Shown here in pieces: positions 1-6,808 of a DNA stretch of 6,808 nt (the first letter of the stretch is position 1; every line of letters begins with the position of its first letter). The stretch is from Clostridiales bacterium (GTDB taxonomy: Bacteria > Bacillota > Clostridia > Oscillospirales > QAKW01), in assembly GCA_003343605.1 (NCBI GenBank), contig QAKW01000013.1, positions 1 to 6,808 of the forward strand. The letters run 5' to 3'. The notes under the pieces were generated by a model. It did not search any database and was not told the DNA's origin. It saw nothing but the letters and a program-made list of their open reading frames with translations. A program made the translations under genes and the position numbers.

Positions 1-1
1 C

Positions 2-727
2 TGCTTTCGGATGGCCAATATCGATATGGAAGGCTTTGAAAAAATCCGCCGGAGCATCAACCCGTGTTACTGGGAAGATCAAAAGAAAGGCCTGATCCGC
101 AACCCGAGAGAAAATGTATTACTTTTTCATACCCTGATTCCGGGCGTTCTGCATTTCAATACAACCCGGATTATTCATGTAAATCCAACGGATCCGGAGG
201 ATCTGACGCGGGCAGAGCGGGAAGGGCGGCAGCAGGTAATGGAAATGGTTGCTTTTCTGAAGCGGCACTTTGAATGCTTTGCACAGGCGCAGCTGATCAT
301 GACCGCGGCCCGTGCGGGTGTGCGGGAAAGCCGGCTGATCCACGGAGAATATACTCTGACGGAAGACGATGTTTTAAGCGGCCGCCATTTTGAGAGCGGA
401 ATTGCGCGAAGCGCTTATAAAATTGATATTCATAACCCCGGCGGCACGGGAACGGTTTTGAAAAATCTGCCGGAGGGCGTTTATTATACCATTCCTTTTG
501 AAACCTGTATTCCAAAAGAAAAAAAGAATCTGCTGGTTGCAGGAAGGTGTATTTCCGCAACACATGCGGCGCAGTCGTCTTTTCGGATTATGCCGGTCTG
601 CTGCTGCATTGGCGAGGGCGCCGGTATCGGCGCGGCGCTTTTTGTGAAAAAGGGCGTTCGCGATCTGCGCATGGTAGATCCTGGCGAGCTTCGTGCCATC
701 CTGCAAAAGCACGGCGCGTTGTGCTGA
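2..727 (+). CDS. FAD-dependent oxidoreductase, C-terminal part (5' end outside window)
   Basis: This is the C-terminal ~241 residues of an FAD-dependent oxidoreductase of the FAD_oxidored type (flavoproteins with a GR2-like fold). The frame is open from the window edge, and the codons before the first ATG (position 11) read CFR. 'FRMANID' matches the family's internal 'FR..nVD' strand, so the ATG at 11 is an internal methionine and the Rossmann GxGxxG domain lies upstream. Family hallmarks follow in order: 'NPTDPEDLTRAEREGRQQV', 'AGVRESRLIHGEYTLTEDDV', 'IDIHNPGG', 'YYTIPFETCIPKEKKNLLVAGR', 'ISATHAAQSSFRIMP', then a 'GEGAGIGAAL' stretch where relatives have GxAAGxAAAL. The last two contact FAD in related proteins. 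The substrate cannot be named from this fragment. Relatives are often annotated only as FAD-dependent oxidoreductases and often sit beside carbohydrate-use genes. The gene converges on the 4Fe-4S operon, with a shared hairpin between them. Confidence 0.9.
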   Translation, partial: CFRMANIDMEGFEKIRRSINPCYWEDQKKGLIRNPRENVLLFHTLIPGVLHFNTTRIIHVNPTDPEDLTRAEREGRQQVMEMVAFLKRHFECFAQAQLIMTAARAGVRESRLIHGEYTLTEDDVLSGRHFESGIARSAYKIDIHNPGGTGTVLKNLPEGVYYTIPFETCIPKEKKNLLVAGRCISATHAAQSSFRIMPVCCCIGEGAGIGAALFVKKGVRDLRMVDPGELRAILQKHGALC

Positions 728-745
728 TATGATTACAGCAAAAAT

Positions 746-783
746 AAACTGCCCCGGACCAATCCTCAGGTCCGGGGCAGTTT
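746..783. terminator. Hairpin terminator between convergent genes
   Basis: The perfect 15-bp arms AAACTGCCCCGGACC (746-760) and GGTCCGGGGCAGTTT (769-783) enclose an 8-nt loop. Read on the minus strand, the hairpin lies 6 nt after the stop of the 4Fe-4S gene and runs into TTTATTTTT, a good intrinsic terminator. Read on the plus strand, it lies 18 nt after the oxidoreductase stop but is followed by TTTGATGCTTT, a poor U-tract. Termination should therefore be strong for the minus-strand operon and may be weaker for the plus-strand gene. Confidence 0.88.
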
Positions 784-789
784 GATGCT

Positions 790-1683
790 TTATCGGGCTT
801 CATCACAACGGTTCTTAGATGGATGCCTTTTGACGCCGGGGGCAACCAGTTCGATTGCGTTTTGCGGGCAGGCATCCCTGCACTTCCCGCAGCGGACACA
901 TTCCATCCCGTTGGGCTTTTGGGAAACGGGCAGGCCCATGGGGCAGGCTTTCTCGCAGGCGCCGCAGGAGGTGCATTGATTCCGGTTGATTCGAAAACGA
1001 AACAGCGCCACCGGATTAAAAAAGCCGTAAATTGCGCCGAGGGGGCAGAGATAGCGGCAGAAGGGCCGCCACAGAATCAGGGACAAAAAAAGAATAATAG
1101 CCAGAATCAGCAGCTTCCAGGCGTAGAGAAATCCGATTGCTTCCCGCAGAGGCGCACTCGCCAAAACCAGCGGAATTCCCGCCTCAAGCGTGCCGGCAGG
1201 GCAGATGTAGGCGCAGAACCAAGGCTTGCCGAGTCCGGTAATATCAATAAAGAAGAGCGGCAGTAAAATCACGAAAACCGCCAGCATCAGATATTTGAGC
1301 AGGCGCAGAAATTTTTCTCCTGGGAGCTTTTTCAGCTTTATAGGGAAGGGAATCCGATGCAGCAGCTCCTGCATCCAGCCAAACGGGCATAAAAATCCGC
1401 AGATAAATCGGCCCAGCGCGGCTCCGGCCGCGATCAGAAAGCCGGAAACATAGAGTGCGATTTTATATTCCGCGCTGTTGAGTGTCGCCTGCAGTGCGCC
1501 GATCGGGCAGGCGCCGAAAGAGCCGGGGCAGGAATAGCAGTTCAGGCCCGGCAGGCAAAAATTTTTGGTTGCGCCGGTAAAGATCCGGCCCCGAAAGTAG
1601 CCTGGCAGCCAGCCGTTGCTGACCAGCGCAAAAATTCCTTGAATCAGCGAACGGATATGTAGTTTTTTGATTTTTTTAGCCAA
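790..1683 (-). CDS. NapH/NosR-like membrane 4Fe-4S binding protein
   Basis: A 297-residue polytopic membrane iron-sulfur protein, presumably an electron carrier in the cytoplasmic membrane. The N-terminal part has cysteines at about 43, 49, 52 and 59 (FCLPGLNCYSCPGSFGACP). Hydrophobic segments at about 74-91, 131-146 and 187-204 are associated with three CxxxCP motifs: CGFLCP (95-100), CAYIC-P (157-162) and CRYLCP (209-214), typical of Fer4_5/NapH-NosR-YccM-type proteins. A C-terminal two-cluster ferredoxin domain has CxxCxxCxxxCP at 237-248 and 262-273. I chose the TTG start at 1683 (LAKKIKKLHIRS). It overlaps the upstream stop as TTGGCTAA, leaves an 8-bp overlap, and has a GGAG 10 nt upstream. 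ATG at 1707 is possible (32-bp overlap). ATG at 1755 would overlap by 80 bp and adds residues that are only the neighbour read in another frame. It is the last gene of the tlpA operon. By analogy with NapH it may draw electrons from quinol or a cytoplasmic donor; the partner is inferred. Confidence 0.9.
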   Translation of the reverse strand: MAKKIKKLHIRSLIQGIFALVSNGWLPGYFRGRIFTGATKNFCLPGLNCYSCPGSFGACPIGALQATLNSAEYKIALYVSGFLIAAGAALGRFICGFLCPFGWMQELLHRIPFPIKLKKLPGEKFLRLLKYLMLAVFVILLPLFFIDITGLGKPWFCAYICPAGTLEAGIPLVLASAPLREAIGFLYAWKLLILAIILFLSLILWRPFCRYLCPLGAIYGFFNPVALFRFRINRNQCTSCGACEKACPMGLPVSQKPNGMECVRCGKCRDACPQNAIELVAPGVKRHPSKNRCDEAR

Positions 1684-1822
1684 TTCCGATACACTCCAGG
1701 CAAACATGAACCGCCTTGCGGAAGACTTCCGCCGTTTCGCCGCGTAAAAAACCAAGCATCATCATAAAAAGACCGCAGGCGATCAGCACGAGGGCGGTGC
1801 GGGTTTTGCTTTTTTCACTCAT
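1676..1822 (-). CDS. CD1871A family CXXC motif-containing microprotein
   Basis: A 48-residue protein: a short basic N-terminus (MSEKSKTRTA), one hydrophobic segment (about residues 9-26), an RGE motif at 28-30, then an amphipathic tail ending in HVCLECIGIG. The C-terminal CLEC dithiol motif (Cys41, Cys44) and the overall plan are those of the small CD1871A family, which in Clostridia commonly lies between a TlpA-like gene and a 4Fe-4S membrane protein, as here. The start is set by translational coupling: its ATG overlaps the tlpA stop as ATGA (1819-1822). Its own stop overlaps the TTG start of the 4Fe-4S gene. A longer frame from 1861 exists but would lie inside tlpA. The function is not established. 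A single-span protein with its basic end inside would place the dithiol on the outer face, where it could pass electrons to the TlpA-like partner; that is inference. Confidence 0.85.
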   Translation of the reverse strand: MSEKSKTRTALVLIACGLFMMMLGFLRGETAEVFRKAVHVCLECIGIG

Positions 1823-2346
1823 GAAAGCTCCTCCAGAAGCTGATCGATGATCGCCATCCACTGCTCCTTGCTTCTTGAACCCATATAAGTTTTGCCAACC
1901 TGCGCGCCGTTTTCATCCACAAAGATCGTGGTGGGAACAGCGGTTACGTTTTTTAAAAAACGCTCCGCCAGGCTATCGCCGGCTACCAGATTGGTAAAGG
2001 CCACCCCGGTGGATTCCGCCAGCAGCGCCGCTTTTTCTCCCAATTGACTGGCCGGATCGGTTACATCGGCTACTATGCCGATCAGCTGGAAGCCCCGGTT
2101 TTGATATTCTTCATGAATTTCGGCAATCTCCGGCAGCTCCTGCAGGCAGGGGCCGCAATAGGTGGCCCAAACATTGACCATTGTTAATGTTTTGCCCTGA
2201 AAGACCGATTGATCCCGGGTTTTTCCCTCGAGATCGACTGCGCTGAACGAGGCGAGAATACCCGCTTCCGCTCCCTGCGCATCGCTCTTGGCGCATCCGC
2301 TCATAAGCAGTGCTGCGGCCAGTAAAAGAATCCACCCCTTTTTCAT
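1819..2346 (-). CDS. TlpA-like thioredoxin-fold lipoprotein (thiol-disulfide oxidoreductase)
   Basis: A 175-residue exported thioredoxin-fold protein. Residues 1-17 form a lipoprotein signal peptide (MKK, a hydrophobic core, lipobox LMSGC), with Cys18 the predicted lipidated residue, so the domain is anchored on the outer face of the membrane. The AhpC/TlpA-like domain has the active site WATYCGPC (Cys64, Cys67) and the cis-proline loop AVPTTIFVDENG (Pro138). The insertion between them (LIGIVADVTDP...) is usual for TlpA/ResA proteins. The length fits ResA/TlpA-type proteins. The family reduces disulfides, cytochrome c apoproteins or peroxide/sulfoxide partners; no cytochrome genes are seen here, so the target is open. 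A strong GGGAGG (2355-2360) lies 8 nt before the ATG. It is first in a three-gene operon, and its TGA overlaps the next ATG. The electron source is probably encoded by the downstream 4Fe-4S gene (inference). Confidence 0.93.
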   Translation of the reverse strand: MKKGWILLLAAALLMSGCAKSDAQGAEAGILASFSAVDLEGKTRDQSVFQGKTLTMVNVWATYCGPCLQELPEIAEIHEEYQNRGFQLIGIVADVTDPASQLGEKAALLAESTGVAFTNLVAGDSLAERFLKNVTAVPTTIFVDENGAQVGKTYMGSRSKEQWMAIIDQLLEELS

Positions 2347-2377
2347 GCGGTTTTCCTCCCTTCAAAATCCTGATTTT

Positions 2378-2406
2378 ATTTTAACAAGCGCGGCAGAAAA
2401 AGTCAA
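2378..2406 (-). promoter_or_regulatory. Promoter of the tlpA-CD1871A-4Fe-4S operon
   Basis: On the minus strand a -35 box TTGACT (2406-2401) and a -10 box TAAAAT (2383-2378) are separated by exactly 17 bp, each a 5/6 match to the sigma-A consensus. Transcription would start near 2371, giving a short leader of about 25 nt that carries the GGGAGG ribosome-binding site. The -35 box overlaps the last two bases of the glnN terminator stem and its U-tract. Confidence 0.8.
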
Positions 2407-2431
2407 GGGAGGCGGTTTTCCCGCCTCCCTT
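2397..2431 (-). terminator. Intrinsic terminator of glnN
   Basis: On the minus strand the 11-bp stem AAGGGAGGCGG / CCGCCTCCCTT (2431-2421 and 2415-2405), with loop GAAAA, begins 12 nt after the glnN stop. It is followed by GAC and a run of five T (2401-2397). No T-run follows on the plus strand, so it acts in the glnN direction only. Its 3' flank doubles as the -35 region of the next operon. Confidence 0.85.
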
Positions 2432-2443
2432 CCGGTATAGGAA

Positions 2444-4543
<2,100 letters not shown>

Positions 4544-4577
4544 ACGCGCGATTACTCCTTATTTTAAAAATAGAAGA

Positions 4578-4603
4578 CACTGTGATCACAGGGTTCCACA
4601 GTG
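4578..4603 (-). promoter_or_regulatory. 5' stem-loop in the glnN leader
   Basis: Arms CACTGTG and CACAGTG (7 bp) lie at the extreme 5' end of the predicted glnN transcript (start near 4606). One arm includes part of a perfect 10-bp palindrome, TGTGATCACA (4581-4590), which gives an alternative fold or a possible dyad protein site. It may protect the mRNA 5' end or act as an operator. It is not followed by a T-run before the coding start, so it is not a terminator. Any regulatory role is inferred from symmetry alone. Confidence 0.4.
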
Positions 4604-4612
4604 CCCGGTACA

Positions 4613-4641
4613 ATTATATAAGGAGGATGAAAAAATGTCAA
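4613..4641 (-). promoter_or_regulatory. Consensus sigma-A promoter of glnN
   Basis: On the minus strand a perfect -35 TTGACA (4641-4636) and a perfect -10 TATAAT (4618-4613) have a 17-bp spacer, so both hexamers match 6/6. The start would be near 4606, leaving a leader of about 63 nt before the glnN ATG. Such a strong promoter suggests high basal expression limited by a repressor or by post-transcriptional control. Confidence 0.92.
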
Positions 4642-4661
4642 CATCGAATTTCGTATTCCGG

Positions 4662-4690
4662 TTGCAAAAACCGCTTGAAAATGGTATACT
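4662..4690 (+). promoter_or_regulatory. Promoter of mgtE (extended -10)
   Basis: A -35 TTGCAA (4662-4667, 4/6 match) and a -10 TATACT (4685-4690, 5/6 match) are separated by 17 bp. The -10 is preceded by TGG, giving an extended -10 (TGnTATACT). The start would be near 4697. The -35 boxes of this promoter and the glnN promoter lie back to back, 20 bp apart. Confidence 0.75.
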
Positions 4691-4696
4691 AACCAC

Positions 4697-4828
4697 AAAC
4701 GGTCATGATCGCCCGCTCGGCTGGCATTCGCTTTGCCGTAGCCGGTGAAATTGCCGATTATCCCACGCACGCTTTGCGTGCGTGGGATAATCATTAAACC
4801 TGGTGTTCCGAAAAGGGGTGTTTATCAA
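4697..4828 (+). promoter_or_regulatory. Structured 5' leader of mgtE with a 17-bp hairpin
   Basis: The predicted leader is about 130 nt. It holds a small imperfect hairpin at 4718-4744 (CGGCT/AGCCG and GGCA/TGCC with a 2-nt bulge). It also holds a perfect 17-bp hairpin at 4756-4792, with arms GATTATCCCACGCACGC and GCGTGCGTGGGATAATC and loop TTT. The large hairpin is followed by ATTAAACC, not a T-run, on either strand, so it is not a standard intrinsic terminator. It ends 22 nt before the AAGGGG ribosome-binding region (4813-4818). I could not match the leader to the conserved core of the M-box (ykoK) Mg2+ riboswitch. A 30-codon frame (4705-4797) runs through both hairpins, without a Shine-Dalgarno. 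The remainder of the 4544-4828 intergenic region holds only the divergent promoters and the glnN leader. Confidence 0.5.
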
Positions 4829-6199
4829 ATGGAATCTTTGGATCTGATTCTGGTGGAACTGAAAAAAATTGCCGAAACAGGAAAATACACCCCGCTCCGA
4901 TCGCTGGTAGAGCATCTGGAGCCTGCGGATATCGCCTGGCTGCTCGGCCGGCTGGACGAGCAGTCGCTGGTTCTGGCGTTCCGCGTTTTACCCAAGGAAA
5001 CCGCCGCGGCCGTTTTTGTGGAGATGGAATCTGATGAACAGGAGCTTCTGATCGAAGGATTTACCGATCGTGAGCTGAAAAACGTCATCGACGGCCTTTA
5101 CCTGGATGATGCGGCGGATCTGATTGATGAAATGCCCGCCAATGTGGTAAAACGCATCCTCCGGCAAACCGACCCGCAGCGGCGCGCTGTCATTAATCAG
5201 CTTCTGCAGTACCCGAAAGACAGCGCCGGCAGTATTATGACAACGGAATATGTAGACCTCAAAGCGAATATGACGGTAACAGATGCCTTTCACCGTATCC
5301 GTAGAATCGGCCTTCGGCGGGAGACGGTTTATACCTGCTATGTAACCGATTCCAACCGGAAGCTGGAAGGGGTTGTAACAGTAAAAGAACTGCTGCTTGC
5401 CAGCCCGGAAGCCCCGATTGAGGAGGTGATGGAGCGGGACGTTGTATTTTTTAACACTCTGGATGATCAGGAGCTGGTTGCCCAGTCTTTCGATAAATAT
5501 GATTTTCTCGCCTTTCCGGTGGTAGATGGGGAGAACCGGCTGGTGGGGATTGTTACGGTTGATGACGCGATGGACGTTATGCAGGAGGAAACTACCGAGG
5601 ATATCGAAAAGATGGCCGCGATTGTTCCTTCGGATAAGCCCTATCTGAAGACCGGCCCGGTTGAAACCTTTCGCAAGCGGATCCCCTGGCTGCTGATTTT
5701 GATGGTTTCAGCAACCTTTACCGGGCAGATTATCGCACACTTTGAAACTGCGCTTGCCGCGCAGGCGGCGCTGATTTCCTTTATTCCAATGCTGATGGAT
5801 ACCGGCGGAAATTCCGGCAGCCAGGCTTCGGTAACGATTATACGCGGGCTTTCTCTGCAGGAAATCCGTTTTAACGATATGCTGCGGGTGCTCTGGAAAG
5901 AAGCACGGGTTTCGCTGCTATGCGGCATCACGCTGGCGGCGGCTAATTTTTTAAAGATCCTGCTGGTGGATAACCTGATTTTTCATACCGGCGTTTCCGT
6001 AACGGTGGCGGCGATTGTGTGTGGAACGCTCTGCTGTACCGTGCTGGTGGCAAAGCTGGTGGGCTGCACGCTGCCGATGTTTGCCAAGAAAATCGGATTT
6101 GATCCGGCGGTGATGGCCAGCCCATTTATTACCACCATTGTAGACGCACTCTCTTTGCTGATTTATTTTGCATTTGCAACCCTTATTTTAACATTTTAG
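4829..6199 (+). CDS. mgtE: Magnesium transporter MgtE
   Basis: A complete 456-residue MgtE Mg2+ channel/transporter (family about 450) of the cytoplasmic membrane. The cytoplasmic N domain (about 1-130) has the typical helical repeats, including 'LYLDDAADLIDEMPANVVKRIL' (90-111). Next comes 'YPKDSAGSIMTTEYV' (128-142), which opens CBS domain 1 (about 137-195). CBS domain 2 spans about 200-256 (FPVVDGENRLVGIVTVDDAMDV). A linker follows, then the pore domain from about 286. The pore domain carries the signature 'PMLMDTGGNSGSQASV' (320-335) and 'DPAVMASPFITTIVDALS' (425-442); Asp439 aligns with the pore aspartate of characterised MgtE. The N and CBS domains gate the channel by sensing cytosolic Mg2+. 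Start: ATG at 4829 with AAGGGG about 10 nt upstream. An in-frame ATG at 4745 would add 28 residues encoded by the leader hairpin, has no ribosome-binding site, and is rejected. The downstream gene begins 14 nt after the stop. Confidence 0.96.
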   Translation: MESLDLILVELKKIAETGKYTPLRSLVEHLEPADIAWLLGRLDEQSLVLAFRVLPKETAAAVFVEMESDEQELLIEGFTDRELKNVIDGLYLDDAADLIDEMPANVVKRILRQTDPQRRAVINQLLQYPKDSAGSIMTTEYVDLKANMTVTDAFHRIRRIGLRRETVYTCYVTDSNRKLEGVVTVKELLLASPEAPIEEVMERDVVFFNTLDDQELVAQSFDKYDFLAFPVVDGENRLVGIVTVDDAMDVMQEETTEDIEKMAAIVPSDKPYLKTGPVETFRKRIPWLLILMVSATFTGQIIAHFETALAAQAALISFIPMLMDTGGNSGSQASVTIIRGLSLQEIRFNDMLRVLWKEARVSLLCGITLAAANFLKILLVDNLIFHTGVSVTVAAIVCGTLCCTVLVAKLVGCTLPMFAKKIGFDPAVMASPFITTIVDALSLLIYFAFATLILTF

Positions 6200-6203
6200 G
6201 AGG
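6198..6203 (+). promoter_or_regulatory. Ribosome-binding site overlapping the mgtE stop
   Basis: A perfect AGGAGG starts inside the mgtE TAG stop codon (6197-6199) and lies 10 nt before the next ATG (6214). It fixes the start of the downstream gene and suggests that its translation is linked to mgtE on one transcript. Confidence 0.85.
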
Positions 6204-6213
6204 CTTTCTTACG

Positions 6214-6808
6214 ATGAAGACAAGAACGAACCCGGTTAAAATCCTGCTGATTATCCTCGGCATTATTCTGGTGATTGCGGCGGTTGTGCTGTCGGTTTTG
6301 ATCTATAGCGGCGATCTGCGGCTGGCTTCCTTACAGGAAAATGTTGAAAACAGCTATCTGTTCGGCAGATGCAGTGGAGATGTAAATCATGTGGAGCTGG
6401 ATGAAACGCTGATTTCCGTAAAGGGAATGGAGAGCTATAAGGGTGCAACCGAGCGGATCTCTTCAGGTTACTTTCTGAAAAAGCTGCGGGAAGGGCAGGA
6501 AGACGCTGCAGTTTCTCTTTATAACGCCATTGTTTATGCGATAGACAATGATTTCAATTTTATCAGCCTTCCCTGCGCTGTTTACGAGCAGGAAACAGTG
6601 GAAAAGGCGGTTTGGTATGCGTTTTGTGATCTGCCTACTGTGGACCGCAGCACGCAGGCCGGATTTGCCGATTCCAGCATTACTCTGGCGGATGGCACCG
6701 TATCCAAACGGTTTTACCTTTATTTCCCAACCGGCAGCACAGAGCATCTTTCCTATAAAAAGAAAGCGGTGGAAGCTGCAAAACAGCTGGTGGCGGAGCT
6801 GCCTTCCT
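6214..6808 (+). CDS. Membrane-anchored extracytoplasmic protein, 3' end outside window
   Basis: An open frame of 198 codons that continues past the window. It begins MKTRTNPVKI, then has one strongly hydrophobic segment (about residues 9-30, ending LIYSGD), which fits an uncleaved signal anchor or signal peptide with the rest outside the cell. The following ~165 residues form a soluble alpha/beta region, with 'GATERISSGYFLKKLREGQEDAAVSLYNAIVYAIDNDFNFISLP' at about 76-119 and 'YKKKAVEAAKQLVAELP' at the visible end. I do not firmly recognise it. The 'LYNAI..AI' helix and the final 'KKAVEAAKQLV' helix recall the region before the catalytic core in Clostridia transglutaminase-like (cysteine protease fold) exported proteins, whose catalytic residues would lie beyond 6808. 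That is a weak guess. It starts 14 nt after mgtE with AGGAGG overlapping the mgtE stop, so it is very likely co-transcribed with mgtE. The shared operon does not by itself indicate a role in Mg2+ transport. Confidence 0.8.
   Translation, partial: MKTRTNPVKILLIILGIILVIAAVVLSVLIYSGDLRLASLQENVENSYLFGRCSGDVNHVELDETLISVKGMESYKGATERISSGYFLKKLREGQEDAAVSLYNAIVYAIDNDFNFISLPCAVYEQETVEKAVWYAFCDLPTVDRSTQAGFADSSITLADGTVSKRFYLYFPTGSTEHLSYKKKAVEAAKQLVAELPS

Noticed and set aside
823..1266. 147-codon plus-strand frame opposite the 4Fe-4S gene
   Set aside because: It is a shadow of a cysteine-motif-rich gene on the minus strand; low-complexity polar translation and no supporting signals.
1684..1755. Longer N-terminus of the 4Fe-4S protein from ATG 1755
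   Set aside because: It would overlap the CD1871A gene by 80 bp; the added residues (MVFYAAKRRKSS...) are the neighbour's DNA read in another frame.
4581..4590. TGTGATCACA as a CRP/FNR-type site
   Set aside because: CRP sites have TGTGA and TCACA separated by 6 bp; here the half-sites abut with no spacer, so the match is only superficial. It also does not fit the GlnR/TnrA pattern.
4635..4748. 37-codon plus-strand frame with AGGAGG 8 nt upstream of its ATG
   Set aside because: The AGGAGG is simply the complement of the glnN promoter spacer, and the -35 and -10 boxes of mgtE lie inside the frame, so the best plus-strand transcript starts downstream of its ATG. No protein motif is seen. A separate upstream plus-strand promoter would be needed; TACAAT at 4609 lacks a good -35.
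4745..4828. Upstream in-frame start for mgtE adding 28 residues
   Set aside because: The extension is encoded by the 17-bp leader hairpin, has no ribosome-binding site, and does not fit the MgtE N-terminus; ATG 4829 has AAGGGG in place and gives normal length.
4697..4828. M-box (ykoK) magnesium riboswitch
   Set aside because: I looked for the conserved core helices and loop sequences of the M-box and did not find them; the leader is also shorter than usual. A covariance search would settle it.

Overview
The window looks like chromosomal DNA of an anaerobic Bacillota, most likely class Clostridia. The reasons are a type III glutamine synthetase, a CD1871A-type CXXC microprotein next to a TlpA-like lipoprotein, AGGAGG-type ribosome-binding sites, and an FAD-dependent oxidoreductase of a family common in gut anaerobes. 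Base composition is moderate to GC-leaning. The taxonomic placement is inference. I see no transposase, integrase, tRNA, rRNA or CRISPR array.

Layout: (1) 2-727 (+) is the C-terminal part of an FAD-dependent oxidoreductase whose FAD-binding N-terminus lies upstream of the window. (2) A 15-bp hairpin at 746-783 separates it from a convergent operon. (3) 2346-790 (-) is a three-gene operon with overlapping genes. In order of transcription it encodes a TlpA-like thioredoxin-fold lipoprotein, a 48-residue CD1871A-family protein ending in a CLEC motif, and a NapH/NosR-like polytopic membrane protein with CxxxCP motifs and two [4Fe-4S] ferredoxin motifs. It has its own promoter at 2406-2378. (4) 4543-2444 (-) is glnN, a full-length type III glutamine synthetase with a consensus promoter and its own terminator. 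That terminator physically overlaps the -35 box of the tlpA operon. (5) 4544-4828 is a 285-bp divergent regulatory region with back-to-back promoters for glnN (-) and mgtE (+). The mgtE leader is about 130 nt and carries a perfect 17-bp hairpin. (6) 4829-6199 (+) is mgtE, a complete Mg2+ transporter/channel. (7) 6214-6808 (+), 14 nt downstream of mgtE, is the start of a membrane-anchored protein that runs off the window.

The most interesting unit is the tlpA / CD1871A / 4Fe-4S operon. Membrane iron-sulfur centres, a tiny dithiol membrane protein and an exported thioredoxin-fold lipoprotein sit in one translationally coupled transcript. This suggests a relay carrying electrons across the membrane to an extracytoplasmic thiol target, without the CcdA/DsbD-type protein that usually does this. 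The physiological substrate is unknown. The second point of interest is the mgtE leader, which is structured but does not look like the M-box Mg2+ riboswitch.
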